Below, piece by piece: positions 1-11,767 of a stretch of DNA of 64,000 bases; the stretch's first letter is position 1, and each line of letters starts with the position of its first letter. The notes beneath the pieces were generated by a model. The model was given only the letters and a program-made list of their open reading frames with translations, was not told where the DNA came from and did no database searches. The stretch is from Pyrus communis (taxonomy: Eukaryota > Streptophyta > Magnoliopsida > Rosales > Rosaceae): contig NC_084816.1 of NCBI RefSeq assembly GCF_963583255.1, positions 20,777,344 to 20,841,343 of the forward strand, given 5' to 3'. A program made the position numbers and the translations under genes.

Positions 1-994
1 ACCACAGATCGCCTCTTGTTCTTTTCATTTTGTATTTTTTTGTCGCTACACTGCCCTCTTTATTAGTTTATTTCCCTTGTAACTCTCAGCTTCATCTATT
101 CCTTTTTTGAGGCTATTGGGAGATCGATTGATGTAAATGAGGAGCAAATGACTAGCGTAGCCTATTGTCAGATTGACGGTGCATCCCGAAATTTATAAGC
201 CTTTTATCTATGATGAGCAAAGTTCAGTGTATTTGTTTTCTTTTATCCACTATTGTCCATGAGATTGAACTCGAGACCTCATCGGAGATTGAGTGTCACT
301 TAGACCAAATGGTCATTGGCGAATGTTGAATTCTTACTCTTCTAACATATTTGGATCAATGGAAACAACAAACTAATTACAAGAATGAGCCTGTTGTGGA
401 GAAATTCTAGCATACGAACATCTCACACAAAAACGGGCCTTTTTATATATGCATCCCACCATGCAGGCCGACATTTTGTTTGTGAGGTGCTGCATACGGG
501 TTCTCATACGCAAGAGTTTTCTCTTCGTTGTAGGAGAGCAACTTCCATATATTAGTATACTGTGATGTTTCTTTTTAATAACACGTTACTCTATGTAAGT
601 TTTTATCTATAACATTGTATCATTGATACGAAATTTCACAATGATAATGTATCCGTGCATGATTAGATAGACACGTTGTATGATTAAGCGGTTTCTCGTT
701 TCTTTGTCGCTCTCCGGTAACTGTCAAGAGCAGAACAAGTCACTGTATCCACGTGTCGTGTGCATTAGGCGTCTTGACTTGTACTGTTTTCTTTTTGGCC
801 AAGGTTTTCACGGTTCCTCTAAAACTGAAAATTTATTTCGTAAATAGTATTTTATCTATGTTGAATGAAGGAAGGTTGCTTAAGGTATGAGCAACTGAAA
901 CACATCAAGTTCGGTCCCAACATTTTAGCAAGGTGTTCAGAATATGATGACATTTTAATTCACCATCTTATTTGTTATCATAGGATAAATTTAA

Positions 995-1139
995 GGGAAT
1001 TTTAACGAAACACTCAGGGTACTATTCAATTTTAACGAAAAACCACATTTTTACCTTTTCCTGATACTATTCACTACACCTTTATTTGTTATTTTTCATT
1101 AAAACAAAAGTTTTTTTTTAGACATTTCATTAGTTTCCT
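995..1139 (+). mobile_element. Mutator-like MITE, 145 bp, with 9-bp target duplication
   Basis: The element starts GGGAATTTTAACGAAA and ends TTAGTTTCCT, giving imperfect terminal inverted repeats. It is flanked by 986-994 (TAAATTTAA) and 1140-1148 (TAAATTGAA), an 8 of 9 match. A copy at 19537-19679 has a perfect 9-bp duplication, which points to a Mutator-type origin. No coding capacity. Confidence 0.7.
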
Positions 1140-3837
1140 TAAATTGAAATTTTGAGATTTAAGTCCATTCATTACACAGATCTCAAAACTTAAATTCATC
1201 AAACAGTGATAAATATTAAATATGGTGGTGAGCATCCCATCACTTAAGGGTGGTGAGCAAAAATATTATCGACAAACAGGCAAATATGATTCACTCAAAA
1301 CCAAATTTGGTTTTACAATAGATATTTTCTATCTTGCGGCTAACAAAAGAATAACTTTTGACAGACGTGCTTGTTACTGGTTTCAAAATATGCATTATAG
1401 GAGTGCAAAGTATAACTAGCCCAAAAACTCAAGTTGTTAGGGAACCGGCCAATAACGTATATCAAACTTACATCCTCGATTGCTCATTTTACATTGAAGA
1501 GGCATAACGGTGGGAGAGAGAGAGTTGAGCATAGTCTCACCCTAAACTATGCAAACATACTAACAAAGAGATGGGAGACGGAGATCGAACTCGATATATT
1601 GTGCAAAGGAGGCGATGATATTATTATGTTAGACAATTGCTAGGATCAAAAGCTCAAACATTAGGAAAGGATCACTAATATATCAAGGGTATGATCAAAT
1701 TATATTGGTCATACAACATATGTAGGGTTTAGGGTTTAGGATCTGACGGCAAAGTTGTAGACTGGACTATCCAATCAACCCCATTTCCTAAAGAAAAGAA
1801 ATTTCACACGGATTGAGTACTAATCTGTGGTTAGGAATCATGATTGATCTTATAATGCAAATTAAGGGAGTTATGAGTCATAACACACACATGTTAATTA
1901 GTTAACTTGAGAACCGTGCGTGGCATCCTCTTTCAGGTAAAAGTTTACATTCACATTAAGTTCCTAACCCTAATCTAATTTCAACAAAAGGACAACTAGA
2001 CTCTCTTCTTCCTTCATGAATTATTCTGCTAAAAAAAAGACCACTCGACTAATCTCATTCGCTTGAATTTTGTATGTGTTCTATCTTCAGTTTGGACAAA
2101 ATTCAAAAGTCAACATTTATTTCTTGTCTAAACATACATTAATCTAGTGACACATCCAATTTAATCTTTATTTCTTCTTCAACACACATTAATCTAATGA
2201 AATATTCAATCTAATCCAATATTAAACATCAAACAATATCTAAGGTCTTATTATTAATCCAATTTCAATACAAATAAAAATATACTCAAATACACAATTT
2301 TGAAGCTTTATTAATATTTGTTGAACAGAAGCATTTGACATCACTCAGCTTCCCAGATGTCATATGCATGGACCGTCATTAGTTGCCATCTCTACATAGA
2401 CAAAGGACATATATATAGCATTACCCTACCCATCACATCTCTCTGTAGTTCTTGCCGACACATTGCAAAAGCAAATGAATCACGTATCACCTCTCTATTC
2501 CATGAAAATGAAAGCCCAAGTTAGGATAATGTATGTTCTAAGGCCTTAAGCAGAAGAAGGATAATTTAGATTTCTTATTTTTCTAAGTTATTGATTTAAT
2601 TACATAGATAAATAAGAAGTTTTCAGATCATGTTTTAGTTTAATGACCATCTAATGCTAAAGTATTTAGTTAAAAAAAATATTAAAAACGATCGATATTA
2701 AAAGTTGGGTAGTAAATCGTAATCAACAGACCTACAAGTTTCATACAATATTATCATGTTTTATATATAAGATAGTATTCAACTGGATTGTAAAGAATTT
2801 TCATGGAGTTACATATAATGTATACTTCAAGCAAATTCCCTCAAACTTATAGGGGGAGAAGTTGATTTTGTTAAAGACTAAAATACACTATGAAGCTCTC
2901 TAAATCCAGCACTTTTTAAAAATTTATAAAATCAAAACGCGACGCATACCTAGACTTTTTTATACATTTAAATTCCTGATTAATTAAATACACCCAAATT
3001 TTTAGGACTTTTATTTAATTTACTATAGAAGAAAGAAGGTGTCAAATTCTACAAAATATATGATAATGTGATGAGGACAATTATTTATGACACGTCCAAT
3101 TGTGCAACATTTATTGATTTTCCACGACTGAAAGGTCACTGATTTATTGCTCTAAATGAATTATAATGTAAAAGCTAAGCAAAGCTTCCAGTCAATGGTT
3201 GAGGTTCAGTAGTCTCAACATCCATGGCCACACATATTCATATGAAAAATGCCCTCAATGACAATTGTAGGGACGAAAACCAGTATGAAATGAGTACTGC
3301 TCGAGTAATGTTTGACAGGTCCCATTCCTCCTCCTGGCTGGTTAGAAAAGTCCTTGAAGCTATTCGTCTGAGATACTTGCAATTAATCACATAACAAAAA
3401 TTTTATGGTGCTCGGAGTATAGACTATGCTGGACTTTTAATCTGTTAGATATTGGTTTTTATGAAATTGAAAAAAGATTTCACGATTAAGAAGTCCAAAA
3501 TATCTGATACTCTGAAGCATTATAGAAAATTAAGTAGAATACCTAGCGACATAAACCCTAAACCCTAGTTCATGTAAATTTGGTTTCTAACATCAAGAAA
3601 ATTAGTCACTTTGCACTACGATCTAGTATAAAATTAAGAAATGAAATTGAAAAACCAACCAAACCATATTGTTTTGGTCTTTTGTTTTCTGTTTTTTGGT
3701 CAATTCGTGATGAACCAAACCACACTGTATACAAAGCTTTTCCTTTTCAAGAAGAGTACAATATTTCATTTACAGAAAAAGGATATTACAAATACATATC
3801 CAAAAGAATTTGACCCCAGAGAAATCTTTGCAAACTA

Positions 3838-4102
3838 GGGGCTTGTTTGGAAGTGCATTTAAAATGATTGTAAGTGCTTTTAGAGAAAACGTTTTGGGTT
3901 TCAAAAGAACTTGAAGTGCTTCCTTCAAGAAGCAATAGTTAAGCAACAGTTATCAAGAGGCATCACATAACTGTTGCTTCTTGCAGGAATTACTTTAAAA
4001 GCTTTTCGAAGATGCATTTATATTTTTGCTAAGGATTGATACCAAAAATATTTTCACCAAAAACGTTTTTAGTTACTTTAAAAACACTCCTAAATGAGCC
4101 CT
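3838..4102. mobile_element. MITE with GGGCTTGTTTGG-type inverted ends
   Basis: The left end reads GGGCTTGTTTGGAAGTGC and the reverse complement of the right end reads GGGCTCATTTAGGAGTG, so the two are inverted repeats. The interior is AT-rich and non-coding. A related end occurs near 15820. The target duplication is unclear, so superfamily assignment is open (Harbinger or hAT). Confidence 0.5.
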
Positions 4103-4468
4103 AAATCTAAAATTACGAACTTCAGTCCGTAATATCCTATTTTAATTAACACACGCAATTTCGTTTCAAATGTATACAAATTATATACAAGGAAAGTACT
4201 AAAAGAATGTAAAGATTTAATGATCAGAGAAATTCACGTCCCAATTAACTATTTATACCTCCCAAAAAAATTTCACCTCAAGCATTATCACGTTGACCAA
4301 ATAAACATGTTTAATTTCAATACATGTAGTCGGTCACTGTGTATGGTCAAATTGAAATCCATTTTACGTAAATTCTTCAATTTTCACTACTATTTATGCA
4401 TGTGGTGGGGAATTTTGACACTGAAAATGCATGTGGCCAGTATTCATGCGGTTCAACCCACCGACTTA

Positions 4469-4812
4469 CCTGGTTTGGTACTGAGGTGATTCTGAAAAAA
4501 GCTGCTATCAAAAAAAGCTGGGAGCTATTTTTGTGTTTGGTAAACACTCAGCTTCAACTTTTTTTCACAGTTTTGGATGAAAAAAAGCCAAAAACAAGAA
4601 GCTGCAAAACCCAGCTTTGAAAAACCGGTTTTTTTTCACATATGTTTTACATAAAAGTTTACCAAACACTCTAATACTGCTTTTTTTTTTTCAAAACCAC
4701 TTTTACAAAAAAGTTTACCAAACACTCTGCTGCTTTATTTCACAGCTGCTTATTCTCACAGCACAGCAGAAGTAGCTTTTTTTCAAAGCACAACAATACC
4801 AAACCAGCCCTA
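4469..4812. mobile_element. MITE with CTGGTTTGGTA-type inverted ends
   Basis: The left end contains CTGGTTTGGTACTG and the right end, reverse-complemented, CTGGTTTGGTATTG. The interior repeats the phrase AAAAGTTTACCAAACACTCT twice and is rich in AGCTGCT/AGCAGCT motifs. Non-coding; no clean target duplication seen. Confidence 0.5.
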
Positions 4813-5734
4813 ATCTAATCGAAAACCACAATTACGTTCGCAGTGACTACCATGCTATAATTAGATCATTATCTATCGGTCAGATATTATTTATGTTGAT
4901 ATATGTATTTAATATAATTATCATAATAAAGTATTTAGATCTTACTTACAACATCAACATAAAATAAAATAAAAAATAACAGTGCTGGTCTTCATTGGAC
5001 GTGTGAGGTCATTTTCATTTGAACCCTTAGACATTATTTGACTTTGTACATGTAAGAAGCTATTTTTCTATATAAATGTCATAATTCAAGCCTTTTATTC
5101 ACTTTATCATAATTCAAGCCTTTTATTCACTTTATCATTGTGTAATCAAATGTCATATCTATATAATTTTTTTTTTAATTTGTAAAGCTTTTAAACATAA
5201 ATACGAATCAAATAAGTTCAAGGAATCATCTCTAAACGTCTTCAAATTGAATAATTTTTTTAGAATAATATTTATAAAATAATAAATAAAACAAATTGTT
5301 CCAATCGTAACGTTATGTAAAGAGTCAAATATTATCCCTTGAAAAGATGAACATTAATTCTTCAATTTATGTGGTGCATGCTCCTTTTCAAATTTAAATC
5401 ACCAAGTCATTTGCATCACTGGAGTCAAAGAAAATATTGAATATGGAAATTAACAATAAGGTTATGTAGAGAATGAATTGATCAAGTTTTACTTGAAGTA
5501 AAGAAAACAAAACCAAAATAATATCTCAGATTTAACTAGAAAACAAATACGAATTAATTCCCGACCGAAACAATTCCCTCTTGAGTTCTAAGATAGAAAA
5601 TGAAAAATGAAAGAAAATTAACTAATTAACAAAACAGCCCCTAATAAATCATCAAACTGAAAGAAAAGAAAAAAACACCTTGCACTAACTTTATTTATTT
5701 ATTCCCCCGTGTTTCAACCCTGCACAAATCCGTT

Positions 5735-7243
5735 TCATGAGAGAGCCACACTGACCAGAAGAACAGCCAAAGACACCAACACACTCGAAGGAGCCGTTAC
5801 ACCACGTAACGCTCCATTATTTGACGGCTTCGGCGCAGTCGACTCCTCGGACCCTGGCGGCGGAGAAGTAACAGTTCCCGGAGGTGTGGGGCCAGCAGGC
5901 TCGTTTGACGGAGTAGGTGTGGGCCCCTCAGGCACGCCAGAAGGGGTAGGTGCGAGCCCCTCCGGGGGCGGTGAGGGCGGAGAAGTGCTTGGAGTATAGC
6001 CTGACGACGGAGCTGGCACCGGAGATGTTGTCATTGAGGGAGCTGACACCGGATTTGTTGACGGCGATGGTGACGGTTGTGATGACCATGGGCCTGGTGA
6101 GGCAGCTGGAGGAGGGTTTGTAATCGCAGGTGATGGTGATGGGGAGACTGGGCCGGCAGCTGGTACCGGGGAGGTTGATGGCGACGGTGACGGTTGTGAT
6201 GACCATGGGCCTGGTGATGCAGATGGAGGAGGGTTTGTAATCACAGGTGGGGGTGATGGAGAGACTGGGCCTGCAGCTGGTGGTAGCCCTGGCCCTTGTG
6301 GTGGGGATGCCGCAGGAGGCTGGTAGGGCTGCTGAGGAGACGTAGCGGGAGGATAGGCAGGAGCTGTAGGGGTGGTAGGGCTAGGGCCAGGAGCTGTAGG
6401 GGTGGGGCTAGTAGGAGGAGGAGGGAGGACTGGTCGCTTGGGGTGCCTCGGGGCGAGGACAGTAACAAGAAGCTTCTGACCCTTTGCACAATTACCATTT
6501 TGACCACTGATGAAATAGAAAGCTCCAGACCTGTCAAAGGTGAAGTCTGAGTCGCCACCGTCGAGTTTCTGAATAGGGTTTTGGGTGTTGCAGTTGAAGT
6601 AGTCGTCTTTGTTCACGACGAGCACTGAGTCTGACCCTTTCTGGTACTTGAAATCTGTATATGTGTGCACGTGGCATGAGGAAACAAAAATTAGCAACAA
6701 AATTTGACCTAAAATATAGGGCGGATAAAAAGAGAAAAAAAACTGAAATTTAGGATCTCTTCCATATATTTTCCCTATTATTTAATTTTTTTCATGTTTT
6801 ATGTGTTTGATGTTGTGAACCAATAATAATTAGATTTTTCATGTTTTATGTGCTGGTATTATGCTTATGTCTAAAACGACATTGTCGTTTTCACACAATG
6901 ATGCTTATATTCAAATGACGAAAATCATCAAAATTGTGAGACACGATCTGAAAATTATTTTTCGCTAACAAAAACAACATCAGATGGATCAGACGGAAAA
7001 AACCCTCAGAGAAAATATTGAGAGAGAGAGATCGAGAGAGAGAGAGAAGAAAGAGATGTTACATAGATTGTCATTGACATTGAACCTGTTCCTCTCAGCC
7101 CAGTGGTTGTAGTTCTCAGAAGGGTTCAACACCCACCCATCTCTCCCACCAACATAGAATTTGTATCCTTGTGTAGTTGAACACAAACACAAACACAGCG
7201 AAAAGAACAAGATCTGAATCCAAACAAATCTCCCAAACTCCAT
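5735..7243 (-). CDS. Early nodulin-like protein (phytocyanin-like, GPI-anchored arabinogalactan type)
   Basis: Two exons, 7063-7243 and 5735-6654, joined across a GT-AG intron, encode 366 residues. The start is the ATG at 7243; the open frame extends upstream without another ATG. A hydrophobic signal peptide (about residues 1-27) is followed by a plastocyanin-like domain starting YKFYVGGRDGWVLNPSENY, with YFKYQKGSDSVLVV across the splice and two disulfide-type cysteines (FNCNTQNP and GNCAKGQ). The copper ligands of true phytocyanins appear absent, as is usual for early nodulin-like proteins. A long Pro/Ser/Thr-rich arabinogalactan region follows, then a hydrophobic C-terminus fitting a GPI signal. 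Within the Pro-rich part a module of about 39 residues containing SPGPWSSQPSPSPST occurs twice. The likely site is the outer face of the plasma membrane. Family assignment is firm; the specific member is not. Confidence 0.9.
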
Positions 7244-7827
7244 GAGAGGAGAATTAATCAATAAGATCCAAACGAAAAGAACAGATCAAATATATATACT
7301 GTGACTATATATATGTATATTTCAAATATATGAAAGCGATGCAATTGAGATGCACAAACACCAACGAAGATCTGCAATTTAGGAAGAAAAAGGCAGAGAT
7401 TTTTTAGAGAGAGATCGAGGAGCAAGATAGAGAGGGAATGGAAACTGAAGCTGGTGAGGGGATGAGTTACAAAGAATGGCTTACTTATAAGGGCAAACGA
7501 GGGCTTATCTTACCGTTGCAAGAGCAAAGCCCCTTATGCGTGGCAATATGATATGGTCACGTACGTTTAATTTATTGGCTGTCGTTGATTTTCTTCACTT
7601 GCTGAAGGTTACAAGTGGCATGATCCTACCGACCTAACGGTTGTATTTTGGGGAATTTATTGTAATGGGGCCAAAAGGTAACTATATCTATATGACCCTG
7701 TCAACCTAAATTGAAAATCTAGCAATACAACATGATACGCTGTCCGAAAATGAAAACATATATATTCGATGTATGCAAAACTCGAATATGGATATAAATA
7801 TATTTTGGGTTATTTACCCTAACACCT

Positions 7828-8401
7828 TGTCACATCCCAGCCCGAGGGGGACCACTTTTCGGGCCCGCTTCACCACCGTAGCACGATATTGTCCGTTTTG
7901 GGCTTACCATTCCCTTAGGTATCGTTTGGTACGTAGGACGGGAAGGAACAGAGTAGGACAAGGCGTTCCGTCTCACGTTTGGTGCGCCTAAAACAGGTAG
8001 AACGAGCCGTTCCACGGGACAAGTTTTGGGTGAATTTTCGTTCCGCCTCACCCCCATGGAACGACTTGTTCCACATCCGTGGAACACAAAATTATAACAT
8101 CTCCGTCTCCTTCTTCTTCCTCCTTGTTTCCATCCAAGGGCATCTTTGCTCCTGCTCTGTTCCGTTCCGTCATGTCCCGTCCCGTCTACATACCAAACGA
8201 TACCTTACAGTTTTGTTTTTGGGAACTCACGAGCAACTTCCCAGTGGGTCACCCATCATGGGATTGTTCTAACCCTCTTCTCGTTTAACTTCGGAGTTCT
8301 GATGGAACCCAAAGCTAGTGAGTTCCCAAAAGGCCTCGTGCTAGGTAAAGATGGGAATATACATTTAAGGATCACTCCCCTGGACGATGTGGGATCTTAC
8401 A
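7828..8401 (-). repeat. Cassandra 3' LTR, interrupted by a MITE
   Basis: It matches the other LTR from TGTCACATCCC to GTGGGATCTTACA once the 287-bp insertion at 7918-8204 is removed. The 5S-like segment lies at about 8226-8330. Confidence 0.85.
7918..8204. mobile_element. PIF/Harbinger-type MITE nested in the Cassandra LTR
   Basis: Ends are near-perfect inverted repeats, GGTATCGTTTGGTACG and its complement CATACCAAACGATACC. TTA flanks both sides (7915-7917 and 8205-8207), the 3-bp duplication typical of PIF/Harbinger elements. Removing it restores LTR colinearity with the second LTR. No transposase is encoded. Confidence 0.85.
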
Positions 8402-8456
8402 ATCCACCCCCTTTAGGGGCCCGACGTCCTCGTCGGCACACCACAGTCAGAGTTAG

Positions 8457-8468
8457 GCTCTGATACCA
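8457..8468 (-). other. Primer-binding site of the Cassandra element
   Basis: On the minus strand it reads TGGTATCAGAGC, the usual plant initiator-Met tRNA primer-binding site, two bases inside the 5' LTR. The matching purine tract (AAAGGGGGTGG) lies at about 8404-8414, next to the 3' LTR. Confidence 0.85.
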
Positions 8469-8470
8469 AT

Positions 8471-8789
8471 TGTCACATCCCGACTCGGGCGGATCCCTTC
8501 CCAGGCTCGCTCCACCACCGTAGCACGATATTGTCTGCTTTGAGCTTACCATTCCCTCACGGTTTTGTTTTTAGGAACTCACGAGCAACTTCCCAGTGGG
8601 TCACCCATCATGGGATTGCTCTAGCCCTCTTCTCGCTTAACTTCAGAATTCCGATGGAACCCAAAGCCAATGAGTTCCCAAAAGGCCTCATGCTAGGTAA
8701 GGATGGGAATATACATTTAAGGATCACTCCCCTGGGCAATGTGGGATCTTACAATAGGATCACTCCCCTGGGCGATGTGGGATGTCACA
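8471..8789 (-). repeat. Cassandra 5' LTR with 5S-rRNA-like segment
   Basis: Uninterrupted LTR. The 5S-like region is at about 8578-8690. Its distal end carries a short tandem duplication (8726-8789) of the GGATCACTCCCCTGGGC unit that the other LTR lacks. Confidence 0.85.
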
Positions 8790-9016
8790 CACCCACTGAA
8801 GGGTATCGAGTTTTCACAAAACTTACTTCATGTTTAAGACATTATATTAACACCCTCTCAGGTTTTAGTTTCCTTTCATATAACCCCTTAAGTAAAAAAA
8901 ATAAAATAAAATAAGCATATAAATTTACTAATTTAACCTTGTAATTAAAGAAAAGCTCAAATTTTTGTTGAATAAGAAAATCTTTATAAATATATAGAAA
9001 AAAAGACATCAAATTA
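8790..9016. repeat. Left arm of a large inverted repeat
   Basis: The stretch, with its continuation at about 7797-7827 beyond the Cassandra element, is the approximate reverse complement of 13990-14215. The clearest shared segment holds TATAACCCCTTAAG here and CTCAAGGGGTTATATG there. Excising Cassandra makes the arm continuous, so the repeat is older than that insertion. Confidence 0.65.
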
Positions 9017-9021
9017 AAACA

Positions 9022-9131
9022 TGTTGTAGCCTATTTTATTTGAAAAAGGGAAAGGGAGCCGGCGGCAGAGAGAGATGTGTTTTTAGGGTTTGTGTAGAAG
9101 AAGGTAGAGGATGTGTTATCTCCCCTACGTA
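9022..9131 (-). repeat. Truncated copia 3' LTR
   Basis: From TGTTGTAGCCTATTTTATTT it runs parallel to the LTR at 13483 up to the shared CCTACGTAG, then similarity ends abruptly. Confidence 0.8.
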
Positions 9132-9219
9132 GATCTAATATGCGTTGCGCTTCAGTTTCAAACTAAGTGGTGCAGGGATCTAAATGAGACAAAGTGGGAG
9201 TCATCCACGATAATTTGTG

Positions 9220-10011
9220 TCATTCTTCAAGAACGTTGACGTTCTTATCTCTCCCTAATAACAGGAAGACTATCTCATAGAAGTGACAATCCATGAAACG
9301 AGCGGTAAATAAATTGCTTATCAAAGGTTGTAAGTAACGAATAATCGAAGGAGAATCATATCTGACATAGATTCTCATCCTTCGCTGAGGTCTCATTTTT
9401 GTACGTAATGGCGGCAAAATCGACACGTAGACCGCACAACCAAAAATGCGCAAATACGATATGTCGGGTTCGTATCCGGTAACCAACTGAATTATGCTAT
9501 ATGGTTGGGTCAAAACAGGGCTCAAGCAGACCAACATGGCTACGTGCAATATTGCATGGCCCCAAACAACAATCTGGAGCTTGGTACGTATGACCAACAA
9601 TCGAGTACTCATTTGTAAGTGCTTAATGAATGCCTCTGCCAGACTGTTCTGGGTGTGAACATGGGGTACAAGATGTTCAACTTCAACCCCAACTGACATG
9701 CAATAGTCATCAAAAGTTTTAGATGTGAATTCTCCAGCATTATCCAATCGAATAGATTTGATCGGAGAATTAGGGTGGTGAGCCCTAAGCTTGATAACCT
9801 GAGCCAACAATTTAGAGAATACAACGTTCCTTGTGGACAACAAGCACATGTGTGACCAATGTGTGGATGCGTAAACCAAAACCATAAAATATCTCAATGT
9901 TCGCATGGAGGGTGAATCATTCCACAAATGTGCCCCTAAATCCTTTGTAGAAAAAATAGGAGGATTTGAACGAATCTGGTCATAAGAAGGCTTAATAATA
10001 AGTTTTCCCAT
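9220..10011 (-). pseudogene. Copia integrase fragment
   Basis: The frame encodes a degraded integrase catalytic core: IKSIRLDNAGEFTSKTFDDYC carries the second catalytic Asp region, followed by the HTQNSLAEAFIKHLQ segment that in intact copies reads like PQQNGLAE, and a YLRIFGCAVYV block. Catalytic context is partly lost and no RT follows. It belongs to the copia remnant around it; there is no sign of a host function. Confidence 0.8.
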
Positions 10012-10831
10012 GGAGTAGGTTTGACATGCAATTCCTTGAATCGAATGTAAACTTCAGGTTAGTGGATGCTCGTGTGATAGGATACGGTATATCGTTGTTT
10101 GTTCAGGGTGTCACAAATGATCATGCCAAAGTGTAATTTGTGTGTAGTCCCAGAGTTAGGGTCTGCCACATAGTGGCTCTTTATGGGGCATATGGTTGTA
10201 GTATACAGACCACTCAGGATACGCTCCATCTTTTCTAGAATATGCTTTTAGTCATATTCGTAGGAAGTTATGCATATAAATTTAACTCCATTTTCTACAT
10301 AGGTTTCAGCATGGTAATTATTACCTCTAATGTCCTTAAAGCTCAACAACGTTCTTTCGGAACACGAAGAATAAAATGCCTCATCAATGGTCAAAATTGT
10401 ACCATTAGACAATATTATACGTGTCTAACTATATCTTTCGATCAGGTTGGATGATCCTGAGAGGATTGTCAGAAGTGCATTCTTAGGTAAGAAGTTAGTG
10501 AAATAAATGCATTCACATAAAACGATTCGTGTGGTTCCACTATATGCCAAACAACTAGCGTCAACACTACTCATACCTATAATGAAAATTAATTTGAATC
10601 AGTCACAATCATAAAAGTTCTTTAAAACAAATATCCATTCAAAATAATTTTAAGTATTCAAGGACGGATATTAATTAAAATTAATATCCAAAAAACAAAT
10701 CACCAACAAATAATCCAAACATAAAGGAAAATTGTTCAAAGTTAACCAAAAACACAAGGGGGTTTAGCCATTAGGTGGAATTTGGCCCTAATGTCTAAAT
10801 TTCAACTAGAAAATAGTTTATATCTAAGATT

Positions 10832-11017
10832 CTAATCTTCCATAGGGGTAACGGCCTCTTGAAAGTCAGAAACCTCCATCTTGGTTCTCTCCAGTTCGTC
10901 CACTTGCACAAAGTTTGATTCAAACTTTTTACAACGAGAATGATATTCAGCTACAACCTTTTGGGGAGCTCGGCAAATACGGGACCAATGGTTCTTTGAA
11001 CCACAACGATAGCACAT
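10832..11017 (-). pseudogene. Copia gag zinc-knuckle fragment
   Basis: The peptide begins CYRCGSKNHWSRIC, a CX2CX4HX4C nucleocapsid knuckle. It sits between the gag start and integrase of the same remnant, in the expected order. Confidence 0.75.
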
Positions 11018-11545
11018 GTCTACATCTATCGTTTTAGGTGCTTTCCCTTTATTCTTAAAGTTTGGAGCCTTGGGAGCAAGGTTAGGGCGCTTCTGGGCTT
11101 TGTTTCCTCATTTAGATAGGCATTGGCTCTGTTAACCTTGTCGAGGTGGCTTCTAGCTGAGCATTGGTTCGTGCTATAGTGTGCTTCAGGCACATCAATC
11201 ACCCCAGTAGGTTAAGCTTGATGATTTTTCATGAACAGCTGATTCTGCTTTTCAGCGAGAAGTAAAACAGAGATCAAATCTAAAACTTAGTGAACTTCTG
11301 AGCTATATATTGTTGTTGCAGGAAAAAAGTAGTAGCAAAGAAAGTCGAATAGGTATCTCCATGAGATCTTCTTCGGTTAAAATTTTGTTACAAAACTTGA
11401 GAAGTGATTGGATTCGACAAACTTCAAAATTATATTCATTCATAGACATAAATGATGCCAGTCATGTCTTGCTTCAGGCAAGAAGATGTCATTTTGGTGA
11501 TCAAATTGATCAGCCAAAACAACCTATAGTGCTTGTGGATCCTCC

Positions 11546-11767
11546 TCAGTAAGGTACTCGGTTTTGTAGTACATTATGAATATGTCTTCGGATGAAGATC
11601 ATGGCAGTGGCTTTCTCAACTTCACTAACCAGGTTTTCCGTATCATCTTCAATAGCGGGACGTAAATTCTTTGTAGTGAGGTGAAGCTCCACATATTGGA
11701 CCCACTTGAGGTAGTTCCTTCCAGAGACCTCTAAAGAGGTGAAGTCAAGTTTGTTCAAATTCGACAT
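11546..11767 (-). pseudogene. Copia gag N-terminal fragment
   Basis: The frame from the ATG at 11767 reads MSNLNKLDFTSLEVSGRNYL, the N-terminus of a common plant copia gag family, then breaks. It marks the 5' end of the remnant's coding region. Confidence 0.75.

Larger units (their letters stand above)
1..5700. other. Gene-free AT-rich region with small transposon remnants
   Basis: No convincing coding exon is visible on either strand; open frames here are short, start anywhere and resemble no family. The stretch holds the MITEs listed separately, a perfect 28-bp tandem duplication at 5079-5134, and short telomere-like runs near 1725 and 3550 that are too short to mean anything. It lies downstream of the early nodulin-like gene. 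Confidence 0.6.
7828..8789 (-). mobile_element. Cassandra-type TRIM retrotransposon
   Basis: Two LTRs (8471-8789 and 7828-8401) enclose an internal region of only about 70 bp with a primer-binding site and purine tract and no coding capacity, the layout of a terminal-repeat retrotransposon in miniature. The LTRs contain a 5S-rRNA-like segment, readable on the minus strand as motifs such as CAGAACTCCGAAGTTAA, GATGGGTGACC and CTGGGAAGT, which is the hallmark of Cassandra. LTR ends are TG...CA-like. Flanks CACCT (7823-7827) and CACCC (8790-8794) fit a 5-bp target duplication with one change. The low-coordinate LTR is interrupted by a MITE. Confidence 0.88.

Noticed and set aside
240..330. Possible SINE-like motif (minus strand GGTCTCGAGTTCAATCTC)
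   Set aside because: Resembles a B box only loosely; no tail or target duplication found.
1723..1745. Telomere-like AGGGTTTAGGGTTTAGG
   Set aside because: Only about two units; such short runs are common in plant DNA.
5709..6206. Open frames on the plus strand and in a second minus frame over the early nodulin-like gene
   Set aside because: Low-complexity Pro/Ser-coding DNA leaves the other frames open; the spliced phytocyanin frame explains the region.
8226..8690. 5S rRNA genes
   Set aside because: The 5S-like stretches are inside LTRs and too diverged; they belong to the Cassandra element.
7773..8914. Several overlapping frames of 60-130 codons
   Set aside because: They lie within Cassandra LTRs and the nested MITE and repeat between the two LTRs.
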